Positions 25,230 to 34,079 of a DNA stretch of 64,000 bases are shown here, one piece after another (within the stretch, counting starts at the first letter, position 1; every line of letters begins with the position of its first letter). The position numbers and the translations under genes were made by a program. The DNA is taken from NCBI RefSeq assembly GCF_017355405.1, contig NZ_CP061177.1, positions 124,001-188,000 on the forward strand, read 5' to 3'. A model generated the notes under the pieces. That model did no database searches. It was not told the DNA's origin and worked only from the letters and a program-made list of their open reading frames with translations. This DNA comes from Roseomonas haemaphysalidis (GTDB lineage Bacteria > Pseudomonadota > Alphaproteobacteria > Acetobacterales > Acetobacteraceae).

Positions 25230-26582
25230 CTACCCTTCCAGCCCGCGCCGCAGCCGGGCGATGGCGCCCGGCAGCCCGCGCACCCGCAGCACGCGCCCGT
25301 GCTCGTCGTAGTCCTCGGACAGCACGCGGGCGCTGTCGTAGATCTCGCCGATCAGCCCCTGCTTGCTGTAGGGCAGCGACAGGGTGTCCTCCACCATCGC
25401 CGCCTCGAAAAAGCCGACGATGGTGTCGCGCAGGTCCGACACGTCCCCGGGGCGGTGGGCGGAAAGCTGGATGGCGTCGGGGAAGCGTTCGCGCAGGGCG
25501 TCGCGGGCGGCCTCGTCCAGCCGGTCCATCTTGTTGAGCACCAGGCGGGACGGCACGGCGTCGGCGCCGATCTCGCGCAGCACGTCCTGGCTGACCTTGA
25601 GCTGCGCTTCCCAGGTGGGGTCCGAGGCATCGACCACGTACAGCAGCAGCGAGGCTTCCAGCGCTTCCGTCAGCGTGGAGCGGAAGGAGGCCACCAGGTC
25701 GTGCGGCAGTTGCTTGATGAAGCCCACGGTGTCGGACACCAGCACCCGCGGCCGCGTTTCGGGCTGCAGGATGCGCACGGTGGTGTCCAGCGTCGCGAAG
25801 AGCTTGTCCTCCACCAGCACCTGGCTGCCGGTCAGCGCCCGCATCAGCGAGGATTTGCCGGCGTTGGTGTAGCCCACCAGCGCCACGCGCAGCTGGTCGC
25901 GGCGCGCGGAACGGCGGTGGTCGCTGTCGCGCTGCACCGCCTCCAGCTGGTCCTTCAGCTCGGCCAGCCGGTCGCGGATCTTGCGGCGGTCGAGGTCCAG
26001 GTGGCTTTCGCCCGCGCCCGGCCCCTGCTGCCGCCCGCCGCCGCCGGAGGATTCACGCAGCCGGGGCGCCACGTATTTCAGCCGCGCCATCTCCACCTGC
26101 AGCTTGGCTTCGCGGGTGTTGGCGTGGCGGTGGAAGATCTCGACGATCACGCCGGTGCGGTCCAGCACCTCGGCGCCCGTGGCGCGCTCCAGGTTGCGGA
26201 TCTGGCTGGGCGACAGCTCGTGGTCGACGATCACGAAGTCCGGGCGCGGGCCTTCGCCGGGTTCCGGCGCGGCGGGGGCGGCGGCCTCGGCGCCGGCGCC
26301 CTCGAACCGCGCGCGGGCCTTGGCCTTTGGCGCGGAGGCCATGGAGGTGATCGTGCCGCTGCCGCCGGTCAGCGCCGCCAGCTCGGCCAGCTTGCCGCTG
26401 CCCAGCAGCGCGCCGGCGCCGGTGCCGTCCCGCCGCTGGGACACGCTGCCCACCACCTCGTAGCCCAGGGTCTTCACCAGCCGGCCCAGTTCTTCCAGGC
26501 TGGCGGCATGCGCGACATCGTCCACCTCCGGCAATTGAATGCCGACGAGCACGGCGCGGGGGATCGGGGGCTTGGTCTCCAT
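25230..26582 (-). CDS. hflX: GTPase HflX
   Basis: A 450-aa HflX, the ribosome-associated GTPase that splits stalled or heat-damaged 70S ribosomes. The N-terminal HflX domain includes VDHELSPSQIRNLERAT and VLDRTGVIVEIFHRHA, followed by ARLKYVAPRL and a glycine-rich SSGGGGRQQGPGAGE loop. The G domain has G1 GYTNAGKSSL, G3 DTVGFIKQLP and G4 NKMD. An insertion of about 35 residues rich in Ala, Lys and Pro (near residues 85-120) interrupts the N-terminal domain. ATG 26582 gives the normal start; its 63-bp spacer to a divergent small gene holds both promoters. hfq is not adjacent. Confidence 0.94.
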   Translation of the reverse strand: METKPPIPRAVLVGIQLPEVDDVAHAASLEELGRLVKTLGYEVVGSVSQRRDGTGAGALLGSGKLAELAALTGGSGTITSMASAPKAKARARFEGAGAEAAAPAAPEPGEGPRPDFVIVDHELSPSQIRNLERATGAEVLDRTGVIVEIFHRHANTREAKLQVEMARLKYVAPRLRESSGGGGRQQGPGAGESHLDLDRRKIRDRLAELKDQLEAVQRDSDHRRSARRDQLRVALVGYTNAGKSSLMRALTGSQVLVEDKLFATLDTTVRILQPETRPRVLVSDTVGFIKQLPHDLVASFRSTLTEALEASLLLYVVDASDPTWEAQLKVSQDVLREIGADAVPSRLVLNKMDRLDEAARDALRERFPDAIQLSAHRPGDVSDLRDTIVGFFEAAMVEDTLSLPYSKQGLIGEIYDSARVLSEDYDEHGRVLRVRGLPGAIARLRRGLEG

Positions 26583-26645
26583 GCGGCGGCTTGTAGCACG
26601 CCTGGGCCCGGGAACGATGGCCGCCGCCCGGGCGTTGCCGGCGGC

Positions 26646-26915
26646 ATGGATCGTTTTCTCGCCAAGCTCGACACGCTGCCCGCCGGCTATTCGGAAGGGC
26701 ATTACGAGGGCCAGCGCTACGGCATCACGCTGTCCGCCTCGGCCGACGGGCGGCGGCGCTGGCTGTATGGCGAGGAGCTGGGCGGCACCGGCCGAGTGAG
26801 CGCCAACCTGTATCGCCTCGCGGATGGCCGCGTGGCCCTGCGGCCTTGCGAGATGCCGGAGGCCTGGGTGATGGGCTTCGTGATCGGCTTTGTGCCGGAC
26901 GGCACCGGCCGGTAG
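26646..26915 (+). CDS. Small conserved-looking hypothetical protein, 89 aa
   Basis: An 89-aa protein starting MDRFLAKLDTLPAGYSEGHY with no signal peptide or membrane helix. Blocks such as GHYEGQRYGITLSASADGRR, LYGEELGGTGRVSANLYRL and EMPEAWVMGFVIGF give an alternating beta pattern, a possible small beta-rich domain. I do not recognise a family. It is read away from hflX. The frame is open far upstream, but that part is antisense to hflX and not coding. I take ATG 26646 because it follows GCCGGCGGC closely and leaves a sensible spacer. Confidence 0.65.
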   Translation: MDRFLAKLDTLPAGYSEGHYEGQRYGITLSASADGRRRWLYGEELGGTGRVSANLYRLADGRVALRPCEMPEAWVMGFVIGFVPDGTGR

Positions 26916-26950
26916 GCCACGGCCCGGCGTTCCGGTACCTCCTTCCCCCT

Positions 26951-26993
26951 AAGGAAAATTTCTTTCCTTCTCTTTCAACCGGACAGCGTCCGG
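26951..26993 (+). promoter_or_regulatory. Two hairpins ahead of the yjbH-like gene
   Basis: AAGGAAA/TTTCCTT (26951-26969) forms a 7-bp AT-rich stem. CCGGAC/GTCCGG (26979-26993) forms a 6-bp GC stem. The first could end the small upstream gene; the second lies about 20 bases before the GTG start at 27015. Their role is undecided. Confidence 0.35.
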
Positions 26994-27014
26994 CGCATCC
27001 GGTATCACGGCTGC

Positions 27015-29141
27015 GTGAGACGACGCCCGCCCCATCGCGCCTGCCGGACCGCCGCGGCCCTGCTGCTGCTGCTTTTGGCCACCGGCGCACGGGCGGAGGA
27101 GGTGCCGGCCAGTGGCGGCAATTTCGGCGGTGTCGGGCTGCTGGAAACGCGCAATGCCCGCTTTCGCGAGGACGGCACGCTGGAAGCCGGCGCCAGCCTG
27201 CGGCACCAGCGGCGCTTCTGGTTCGTCAACTTCCAGGCCCTGCCGTTTCTGGAAACCACCTTCCGCCTGACGGAGCGGCTGAACGCCACCACCGGGCGCG
27301 GCTTCACCACCGACCGCTCCTTCGACCTCAAGCTGCGGCTGCTGCGGGAAGGCGACTGGACGCCCGCCGTGGCCGTGGGGCTGCAGGACTTCATCGGCAC
27401 CGGGCTGTACAGCGGCGAATACCTGGTCGCCTCCAAGCGCTGGTGGGGGCTGGACCTGTCCGCCGGGCTGGGCTGGGGGCGGCTCGGCACCGGGGGCGAG
27501 TGGAACAACCCGCTGGGCTATCTCCACGACGGCTTTGACAACCGCCCGCGCGACGTGGGGCGCGGCGGCACGCTGCAGCGCAACTGGTTCCGTGGCGAGG
27601 ACGTGGCGCCCTTCGCGGGCATCGAATGGTCGGTGCCGCCGCTCGGCACCCCCTGGGGCGTGGTGGACGGGCTGCGCGCCAAGGCGGAATGGTCGGGCGA
27701 CCGGCTGCGGGACGAGCGCGGCGGCTACCCGGCGCGGCGCGACACCGGCAGGGGCGACGCGGCATCGCGCGTCAACCTCGGCCTGCAATGGTCCAACGAC
27801 TGGCTGGATGCGGGGCTGTCCTTCACCCACGGCACGGACCTGCTGCTGCGCGTGTCGCTGCGCATGAACCCGGCCGACCCGCCCCGCCTGCCCTTGCCCG
27901 ACCCGCCCCCCCTGCCCCGCCGCGCCGCCCACGTTCCGGCCAGCGAGGCCGCGCTGGCCGAAGCGGTGTTCGACGCCCTGGCGCAGGCCGGCTTCACCCC
28001 CCTCGCCTTCCGGCAGGAGGAACAGACCGCCGAGATCGCGGTGGAAGGCGGCCGCTTCAACGGCCAGCCGCAGGTCGCCGCCCGCATCCTGCGCGCGACG
28101 GAGGGGCTGCTGCCGCCGGGGGTGGAGATGCTGCGCATCCGCTGGTGGCTGGCCGGCGCCGAGGTGGCGGTGCTGGAAATCCCCCGCGCCGTTCTGGAAG
28201 GCACCACCACCGGCCGCGCCAGCCCGGAGGAGGCCTGGGCCACCGCCCGCCCGCTGCCGGCCACCGGCGCCATTCCCCCCGGTGGCTTCGAGCCATCGGA
28301 CCTCGACACCAGCTGGGGCGTGGAGCCGCGCCTGGCGCTGCAGCTCGGCGACCCGACGCGCACGCTGCGCTGGCAGGCGGGGGTGGCGGCGGGCGGCCGG
28401 GTGTCGCTGGGCGCGGGCTTCTCGCTGGCGGGCAGCGTGCAGCAGGCGCTGGCCGGCAACCTGGACCAGGGCCCGACGTCCGACAGCCGGCTGCCGCATG
28501 TGCGCACCGACTACGGCCGCTATGCCGCCGAAGGGAAGTTCTCGATTCCCGCGCTGTATGGCGAGCGCATCTGGAACCTGGCGCCGGACGTCTTCGCGCG
28601 CGGCACGGTGGGGCTGCTGGAGCCGATGTTCGGCGGCGCCTCGGCCGAGGTGCTGTGGCGGCCCTTCGACCGCGGCTTCGCGGTGGGGCTGGACCTCAAC
28701 TGGGTGAAGCAGCGCGCCTTTGACGGCCTGCTCGGCTTGCGCAACTACCAGACCACCACCGGCCACCTGTCCGTCTACGCCGACCTGCCGGTCTGGAACC
28801 TGTATGGCGTGGTGCGCGCCGGGCGCTACCTGGCCGGCGACTGGGGCGCCACATTCGAGCTGGGGCGGCGCTTCAGCTCAGGCATCGAGGTCGGCGGCTT
28901 CGCCACCTTCACCAACGTGTCCGCCGCGCAGTTCGGCGAGGGCTCCTTCGACAAGGGGCTTTACGTGCGCGTGCCGCTGAACCTGTTCGGCGCCGAAAGC
29001 CGCGGGCGCGGCGGCGTGCTGATCCGCCCCATCCAGCGCGACGGCGGGCAGCGGCTGTCCGTGGACAACCCGCTGTGGGACGTCACGCGGGAAGGCCGCG
29101 CCGACATGCTGCGGGACGGCATCGCAGGCTTCTCGCGTTGA
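27015..29141 (+). CDS. YjbH-like outer-membrane protein (exopolysaccharide-associated)
   Basis: A 708-aa exported beta-barrel-type protein resembling YjbH/DUF940 proteins, which accompany extracellular polysaccharide production. A Sec signal peptide occupies residues 1-27 (LLLLLLATGARAEE). The mature part opens with GGNFGGVGLLETRNARF, typical of the family, and has many amphipathic strands, including YSGEYLVASKRWWGLDLSAG and VYADLPVWNLYGVVRAGRYL. The first codon is GTG at 27015. The usual yjbEFG partners are not adjacent, so it works alone or with distant genes. Length is close to E. coli YjbH (about 700 aa). The family call is by eye. Confidence 0.78.
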   Translation: MRRRPPHRACRTAAALLLLLLATGARAEEVPASGGNFGGVGLLETRNARFREDGTLEAGASLRHQRRFWFVNFQALPFLETTFRLTERLNATTGRGFTTDRSFDLKLRLLREGDWTPAVAVGLQDFIGTGLYSGEYLVASKRWWGLDLSAGLGWGRLGTGGEWNNPLGYLHDGFDNRPRDVGRGGTLQRNWFRGEDVAPFAGIEWSVPPLGTPWGVVDGLRAKAEWSGDRLRDERGGYPARRDTGRGDAASRVNLGLQWSNDWLDAGLSFTHGTDLLLRVSLRMNPADPPRLPLPDPPPLPRRAAHVPASEAALAEAVFDALAQAGFTPLAFRQEEQTAEIAVEGGRFNGQPQVAARILRATEGLLPPGVEMLRIRWWLAGAEVAVLEIPRAVLEGTTTGRASPEEAWATARPLPATGAIPPGGFEPSDLDTSWGVEPRLALQLGDPTRTLRWQAGVAAGGRVSLGAGFSLAGSVQQALAGNLDQGPTSDSRLPHVRTDYGRYAAEGKFSIPALYGERIWNLAPDVFARGTVGLLEPMFGGASAEVLWRPFDRGFAVGLDLNWVKQRAFDGLLGLRNYQTTTGHLSVYADLPVWNLYGVVRAGRYLAGDWGATFELGRRFSSGIEVGGFATFTNVSAAQFGEGSFDKGLYVRVPLNLFGAESRGRGGVLIRPIQRDGGQRLSVDNPLWDVTREGRADMLRDGIAGFSR

Positions 29142-29147
29142 GGCCGC

Positions 29148-29570
29148 TCAGCTTTTGCCCATCGCCGCCTGGGCGGCGGCCAGGTCCATGTGCATCACCT
29201 CCCACACATGGCCGTCGGGGTCCTCGAAGCTGCGGCCCAGCATGAAGCCGTAGTCCTGGGTGGGGTTGGGATCGGCCCGCCCGCCGGCGGCGGCGGCGCG
29301 CGCCACCATGTCGTTCACCGCGTCCCGGCTGTCGGCCGACAGGCACAGCAGCACGCCCGTGGTGGCCCTGGGGTCCGGGCGCGGGCGCTTGCTGAAGACG
29401 GTGAACTTCTCGTGCGTCAGCAGCATCACGTGGATGGTGTCGGACAGCACCATGCAGGCGGCGGTCCCGTCGCTGAACTGCGGGTTCCTTTGGGCGCCCA
29501 CCGCCTCGTAGAAGGCGGTGGCGGCCGACAGATCGGCAACGGGCAGGTTGATGAAGATCAGCTTGGGCAT
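29148..29570 (-). CDS. VOC (glyoxalase/bleomycin-resistance fold) protein
   Basis: A 140-aa vicinal-oxygen-chelate protein beginning MPKLIFINLPVADLSAATAF, with the paired beta-alpha-beta modules of the fold and the C-terminal FEDPDGHVWEVMHMD motif containing the metal-ligand Glu position. Members of this subgroup (PhnB-like or lactoylglutathione lyase-like) are often annotated only as glyoxalase/extradiol dioxygenase. No partner gene indicates the substrate. It converges on the yjbH-like gene with 6 bp between stops and is divergent from the LysR gene, which might regulate it. Confidence 0.88.
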   Translation of the reverse strand: MPKLIFINLPVADLSAATAFYEAVGAQRNPQFSDGTAACMVLSDTIHVMLLTHEKFTVFSKRPRPDPRATTGVLLCLSADSRDAVNDMVARAAAAGGRADPNPTQDYGFMLGRSFEDPDGHVWEVMHMDLAAAQAAMGKS

Positions 29571-29687
29571 CGGGTCCGCTTTCCGGCCAGGTCGCCGAGG
29601 CTCGCATGCCGGCGCCGTCCGCCACAACCGCGCCGGCGTGGCCGATTGCCCCTGGGGAATGCCGCCGCCCCGCCCTAGACTGCCGCC

Positions 29688-30626
29688 GTGAAGCTCGCCC
29701 ACCTGGAAACCTTCGCCGCCGTGATCGCCACCGGCAGCCTCAGCGCCGCCGCCCGGCAGATCGGCCGCAGCCAGTCCGCCGTCACGCGCGTGATGCAGGA
29801 GCTGGAAGCCCAGCTCGGCTTTCCGCTGCTGGACCGCAACGGCCCGCGCGTGACGCCCACCGAGCGCGCCCTGCTGTTCCATGACGAGGTGGAGCGCTCG
29901 CTGGCCGGCATGCGGCGCATCGCCGAGCGCGCGGCGGCCATCGCCGGGCAGGCGCAGGCGCGCATCGAGATCGCGGCCATCCCCTCGCTGGCGGCCGGGC
30001 TGGTGCCGGCGGCGCTTGGCCGGCTGGCCGCCGCCGGGCAGCCGCAGCAGGCGGTGCTGGCCGCCATGCCCGCCGGCGAGGTGGTGCGCGCCCTGCTGGA
30101 CCGCCGCGCCGACCTCGGCTTCGCCAGCCTGCCGGTGGAGCACCGCGGGCTGGACCTGCACTGGATCGGCGCCGCGCCCTGCGTGGCGGTGCTGCCCGCC
30201 GGCCACCGGCTGGCCCGCCACGCCGTGCTGCCGCTGGCCGCCCTGCACGGCGAGGCGCTGGTGACCCTGGCCGACCCCGACCGCTTGCGCCGCCGCCTGG
30301 ACCGCGCGCTGGACCGCGCCGGCGCCCGCCCGGCCACGCTGCTGGCCACCAACACCTCGCTGGCGGCCATCATGGCCGCGCGCGCCGGGCTGGGCGTGGC
30401 GCTGGTGGACCCGGTGACCGCCAGCGGCGTGGCGGTGGATGGCACGGTGGTGCGGCCGCTGGACGCGGCGGTGGCCTTTTCCTGGGGGGTGGTCACGCCG
30501 GTGTCCCGCAGCCCGGGCGCGCCGGTGCGCGCGGTGATGCAGGCGGTGGCGGCCGAGGCCGCGCGGCTGCCGGGCTTCGTGCTCCATCCGCCCGAGGCGA
30601 TGGAAGCGCTGGTGGCGGAGGAGTGA
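29688..30626 (+). CDS. LysR family transcriptional regulator
   Basis: A 312-aa LysR-type regulator. The N-terminal winged helix (LETFAAVIATGSLSAAARQI, GRSQSAVTRVMQELEAQLG, PLLDRNGPRVTPTERA) is followed by a dimerisation helix and a periplasmic-binding-like effector domain from about residue 90. The start is GTG 29688. It is divergent from the VOC gene (117 bp between starts), the usual arrangement for a LysR regulator and its target. The effector is unknown. Confidence 0.9.
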   Translation: MKLAHLETFAAVIATGSLSAAARQIGRSQSAVTRVMQELEAQLGFPLLDRNGPRVTPTERALLFHDEVERSLAGMRRIAERAAAIAGQAQARIEIAAIPSLAAGLVPAALGRLAAAGQPQQAVLAAMPAGEVVRALLDRRADLGFASLPVEHRGLDLHWIGAAPCVAVLPAGHRLARHAVLPLAALHGEALVTLADPDRLRRRLDRALDRAGARPATLLATNTSLAAIMAARAGLGVALVDPVTASGVAVDGTVVRPLDAAVAFSWGVVTPVSRSPGAPVRAVMQAVAAEAARLPGFVLHPPEAMEALVAEE

Positions 30627-30646
30627 CGCGCGGCGGGGCCGCGGCC

Positions 30647-30693
30647 CACAGAAAAAGGCCGGGGGCCCGGAGGAATTCCTTTCCCCCAACCTT
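30647..30693. repeat. Composite inverted repeat, half copy F (right arm only)
   Basis: Only the right arm is present: CACAGAAAAAGGCCGGGGG, then CCCGGAGGAATTCC, then TTTCCCCCAACCTT. The left arm and its T-tract are missing. It lies between the LysR stop and tRNA-Leu, about 39 bp before the tRNA. This is evidence that single arms can exist alone. Confidence 0.85.
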
Positions 30694-30731
30694 CATCCCC
30701 CGCCTCAGCTATGCCACAACCCCCGGCGCGC

Positions 30732-30814
30732 GCGGACGTGGCGGAACGGTAGACGCAGCAGACTTAAAATCTGGTTCCCCCCGGGGAGTGCGGGTTCGAA
30801 TCCCGCCGTCCGCA
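30732..30814 (+). tRNA. tRNA-Leu (anticodon TAA)
   Basis: An 83-nt class II tRNA. The acceptor stem GCGGACG (30732-30738) pairs with CGTCCGC (30807-30813), and A30814 is the discriminator. The D-loop contains AACGGTAGACG. The anticodon stem-loop CAGACTTAAAATCTG presents TAA. A long variable arm built on TTCCCCCCGGGGAG and the TpsiC loop GGGTTCGAATCCC complete the fold. No CCA is encoded. It reads the rare Leu codon UUA in this GC-rich genome. Confidence 0.97.
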
Positions 30815-30821
30815 GGCGCGT

Positions 30822-31793
30822 TCAGCTATCCAGCCGGATGCCGAGGTCGCGGATCAGCGGCCGCCACTGGGCGTTCTCGGCCGCCACAAAGGCGTCGAGC
30901 TGTGCGGGGCTCCAGGGCGCGCTTTCGATGCCGAGGCCGGCCATGCGCGCCTGCATGCCCGGCTCCGCCACGGCGGCGTTCAGCTCCGCGTTCAGGCGCG
31001 AAACCACGGCTGCCGGCGTTGCGGCCGGGGCGTGCATGGCCTGCCAGCCAAAGGCCACCACGTCGGAAAAGCCCAGCTCCACCGCCGTCGGCACGCCTGG
31101 CGCCTGGGCGGAGCGGGTGGCGGACAGCACGGCCAGCCCGCGCACCCGGTTCTCGCGCAGAAAGGGAATGCCGGTGGCGCAGTCGATCAGGACGCTGTCC
31201 ACCGTACCGGCCAGGAGGTCCTGCATGGCCGCCGGGCCGCCGCGATACGGCACGTGGGTGGCGTCAAAGCCGGCGCGGCGCTTCAGCAGTTCCATGGCCA
31301 GGTGGTGCGGCGAGGCCACGGCGGGCGAGCCATAGGTCGGCGCCCGCTGCCGGGCACCGGCCGCGAAGTCGGCCAGGCTGGCGAAGGGGCTGTCCGCCCG
31401 CACCACCAGGAACAGGGGAAAGCGCCCGATAAAGCCGACGCCGGCGAGGTCGCGGTCCGGGTCATAGGGCAGGCGCGCGTAGAGCGCGGGGTTGTAGACC
31501 ATGTTGCCGTTGTCGGTGTGCAGCAGGGTGAGGCCGTCGGCGGCGCTGCGGGCCACCGTCTCGCTGGCCAGCACGGCGCCGCCGCCGGGGCGGTTCTCCA
31601 CCACCATGTTGACGCCAAGGCGCGGGCTCATGCTCGCCGCGATCAGCCGGGCGAAGGTGTCGCTCGGGCCACCCGGCGGGTAGCCCACCACCCAGCGCGG
31701 CGGGCGCTCCGGCCAGTTGCCCTGGGCGCGCGCGGCATGGGCCAGCAAAGCCGTGGTCACCACCATTCCGCCAAAGCCGCGCCGTCCGAGCAT
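30822..31793 (-). CDS. Bug family periplasmic substrate-binding protein (tripartite tricarboxylate transporter receptor)
   Basis: A 323-aa Bug/TctC-like receptor that captures small carboxylates or related compounds in the periplasm. A Tat-like or Sec signal begins MLGRRGFGGMVVTTALLAHA and ends around AARAQG. Family blocks are RWVVGYPPGGPSDTFAR, VVENRPGGGAVLASETVAR, LARLPYDPDRDL-type text, and HVPYRGGPAAMQDLLAG. ATG 31793 has AGGG nine bases upstream; ATG 31823 is possible. No TctA/TctB membrane genes are near, so it is an orphan receptor. Its stop lies 7 bp from the 3' end of tRNA-Leu, facing it. Confidence 0.92.
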   Translation of the reverse strand: MLGRRGFGGMVVTTALLAHAARAQGNWPERPPRWVVGYPPGGPSDTFARLIAASMSPRLGVNMVVENRPGGGAVLASETVARSAADGLTLLHTDNGNMVYNPALYARLPYDPDRDLAGVGFIGRFPLFLVVRADSPFASLADFAAGARQRAPTYGSPAVASPHHLAMELLKRRAGFDATHVPYRGGPAAMQDLLAGTVDSVLIDCATGIPFLRENRVRGLAVLSATRSAQAPGVPTAVELGFSDVVAFGWQAMHAPAATPAAVVSRLNAELNAAVAEPGMQARMAGLGIESAPWSPAQLDAFVAAENAQWRPLIRDLGIRLDS

Positions 31794-31854
31794 CGCATCA
31801 TCCCTGTTGCCGCGGCGCATCATGCGTCGCGGGCGGCCGCCACGCCAGCGGCCG

Positions 31855-32781
31855 TCAGGCGCCCACCAGCAGCACCGCCCAGAAGGTCAGCGAGGCGAGC
31901 GCCAGCACGTGCTGGCCGGTGATCATGGCCGCCATCAGCGGCGCGTCGCCCCCCATGGCGCGCGCCTGCACATAGGCGGTGGGGGCGGTGGGCTGGGCCA
32001 TGAACAGCACCGCGATGGCCGCCGCCAGCGGCGCGAGGCCCGCCCAGCGCGCCAGCAGCATGGCGATGGCGGGCATCACCAGCAGCTTCAGCACCGCCAC
32101 CAGCATCTGGCTGCGCCAGCGGTCGCGCAGCGCGCCGGGGGTCAGGGCGGCGCCCACGCACAGCAGCCCGGTGGCGAGGCTGGCCTGTGCCAAGCTGCGC
32201 AACAGCCCGGCGGCACCGGGCGGCGGCCCGCCCAGGGCGGCCAGCGCGAAGCCGGCGGCGCAGGCCAGCAGCAGCGGGTTGAGCGCGATCTGCCGGGCCA
32301 GCCGCCGCGGGTCCAGCGCCCGCCCGCCGCCAAAGGCGAAGCCCAGCGTGACGATCAACTGCGCCATGGGCACGATGAAGCCCGTGGCCACGCCGCCCAT
32401 GGCGATGCCCGGCGCCCCCAGCAGCGCGCCGGCGGCGGCAAAGGCCAGGAGGTTGTTGTAGCGGATGCCGCCCTGCAGGATGGAGGTGGCGGCGGCGTGC
32501 CCGTGCCCCAGCGCGCGGGCCAGCCCCAGGCTGAGCCCCGTGCCGATCAGCAGCGTGCCCCAGATGGTGGCGGCCATGCCGCCCAGCGGCAGCCGGGCCA
32601 GGTCCACGCCGCCGATGGCACCCGCCAGCAGCGCCGGCAGCAGCACAAAGAACACCAGCTTCTCCAGCCCCGCCCAGACGGCGCCGTCCGGCAGCAGGGT
32701 GCGGCGCAGCAGGGCACCCAGCGCGATCAGCCCGAAGGAGGCGGCGAAGGCGTCCGCCCCCGCGGCCAGCGGCAGCGCCAT
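31855..32781 (-). CDS. AEC family transporter (auxin efflux carrier-like)
   Basis: A 308-aa membrane protein of the AEC/malonate transporter-like family with about 10 helices. It opens with AASFGLIALGALLRR, contains GGIRYNNLLAFAAAGALLG and ends with LFMAQPTAPTAYVQARAMGG and a final helix. Members move carboxylates such as malonate or malate, or act as efflux permeases. It lies 61 bp downstream of no same-strand gene except the PfkB kinase (4 bp before its start), with which it is probably cotranscribed. Substrate is not deducible from sequence. Confidence 0.88.
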   Translation of the reverse strand: MALPLAAGADAFAASFGLIALGALLRRTLLPDGAVWAGLEKLVFFVLLPALLAGAIGGVDLARLPLGGMAATIWGTLLIGTGLSLGLARALGHGHAAATSILQGGIRYNNLLAFAAAGALLGAPGIAMGGVATGFIVPMAQLIVTLGFAFGGGRALDPRRLARQIALNPLLLACAAGFALAALGGPPPGAAGLLRSLAQASLATGLLCVGAALTPGALRDRWRSQMLVAVLKLLVMPAIAMLLARWAGLAPLAAAIAVLFMAQPTAPTAYVQARAMGGDAPLMAAMITGQHVLALASLTFWAVLLVGA

Positions 32782-32785
32782 GGCG

Positions 32786-33769
32786 TCAGGCGGCGCCGAC
32801 CAGCGCCTTCAGCTCCGCCTGCGGGCGGGCGCCGAAATGGCTGATCACCTCCGCCGCCGCGACCGAGCCCCAGCGGCCGCATTCGGCGAGGTCGAGGCCC
32901 CGGGTCAGCGCCGCCAGAAAGCCCGCCGCATAGGCGTCGCCCGCGCCGGTGGTATCCACCACCGTGGTGGGCACGGCGGCCACCGTTTCCGTGCGCGCGC
33001 CGGACACCACGACGCTGCCCTGCTCCGAGCGCGTCAGGGCGGCGATCGCCACCTCAGCGCGCGCCTGCTCCATGGCCTGGGCGAAATCGTCCGTCTCGTA
33101 CAGCGACAGGATCTCGTCCTCGTTTGCGAAGAGGATGTCCACGCCGTCGCGCACCAGGGCGCGGAAGGCGTCGCGGTGGCGGCCCACGCAGAACGGGTCG
33201 GACAGGGTCAGCGCGACCTTGCGGCCGGCGCCGTGCGCGATGGCGGCGGCGCGGCGGAACGCGGCCTGCGCCGCCGGCGGGTCGAACAGGTAGCCTTCCA
33301 GGTAGGTGACGGCGGCCGATGCCACGGCGGCCTCGTCCACGTCGTCCTCGCCGAAATGCACGCAGGCGCCGAGAAAGGTGTTCATGGTGCGCTGCCCGTC
33401 GGGCGCCACCAGGATCAGGCAGCGCGCGGTGGGCGCGCCGCCGGCCAGCGGCGCGGTGGGAAAGCGCACGCCCGCCGCGCGGATGTCGTGGCCGAAGGTC
33501 TGGCCCAGCGCGTCGTCCGCCACCTTGCCCAGAAAGCCGACGCGCGCGCCCAGCGCGGCGGCCACCGCGCAGGTGTTGCCGGCCGAGCCGCCGCTGCTTT
33601 CCACCCCCGGCCCCATGCCGCCGTAGATCGCTTCCGCCTTGGCGGCGTCGATCAGGTTCATGGCGCCGCGCTGCATGCCGTGCTGCGCCAGAAAGCCGTC
33701 CTCCTCCCGCGCCAGCACGTCCACGATGGCGTTGCCGATGCCGAGGATGTCGAGGGTGGGAAGCGCCAT
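32786..33769 (-). CDS. PfkB family kinase, adenosine kinase-like
   Basis: A 327-aa ribokinase-fold sugar/nucleoside kinase. It opens DILGIGNAIVDVLAREEDGF, has the substrate-binding GGSAGNTCAVAAALGARVGF and the PfkB signature 2 VDTTGAGDAYAAGFLAAL with the catalytic Asp. Extended loops (MNTFLGACVHFGEDDVDE) match the adenosine kinase branch common in alphaproteobacteria, which phosphorylate adenosine to AMP in purine salvage. Other nucleoside or ribose-like sugars are possible. ATG 33769 fits the family start. It is the first gene of a two-gene unit with the AEC transporter, 4 bp apart. Confidence 0.88.
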   Translation of the reverse strand: MALPTLDILGIGNAIVDVLAREEDGFLAQHGMQRGAMNLIDAAKAEAIYGGMGPGVESSGGSAGNTCAVAAALGARVGFLGKVADDALGQTFGHDIRAAGVRFPTAPLAGGAPTARCLILVAPDGQRTMNTFLGACVHFGEDDVDEAAVASAAVTYLEGYLFDPPAAQAAFRRAAAIAHGAGRKVALTLSDPFCVGRHRDAFRALVRDGVDILFANEDEILSLYETDDFAQAMEQARAEVAIAALTRSEQGSVVVSGARTETVAAVPTTVVDTTGAGDAYAAGFLAALTRGLDLAECGRWGSVAAAEVISHFGARPQAELKALVGAA

Positions 33770-34079
33770 GGGGATGCGGAACCTTGAACTTGCGCGCGCG
33801 GGATTGCCGGTCGGCAGCGCGATAGCAGCCGCGCGCCGGATGGGCCAGGGGGCGGAGGGCGGGCGGGGCGCGCCGCCACTTGTGCCGTTTCGCGCAATAA
33901 AATCCTGGCGCGCGGGCGGCGGGCGGGTTGTCCGCCCGGGCCGCCGCATGATAGCCCCACGAAACGCCATGTCGCCGCCGATGCCCGCCAGGGTTGCGGT
34001 CCGGCTGCCGGTGTGACCGCGATCCAGGCCCGCGCCGTCCGGCGCGGGACAACACCCAGCCGAGCCAAAGGGGGAAACC
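33770..34079. other. 310-bp divergent intergenic region with a shared AT-rich box
   Basis: This lies between the PfkB kinase (minus) and the bactofilin gene (plus). Its one AT-rich patch is GCGCAATAAAATC at 33892-33904, identical to the -10 region of the kai promoter and oriented towards bactofilin; no good -35 accompanies it. The rest is GC-rich without recognisable sites. Confidence 0.5.

Noticed and set aside
30647..30693. Half copy F as a terminator for LysR or a tRNA promoter element
   Set aside because: It has no downstream T-tract and matches the repeat family arm base for base; a specific role was not assumed.
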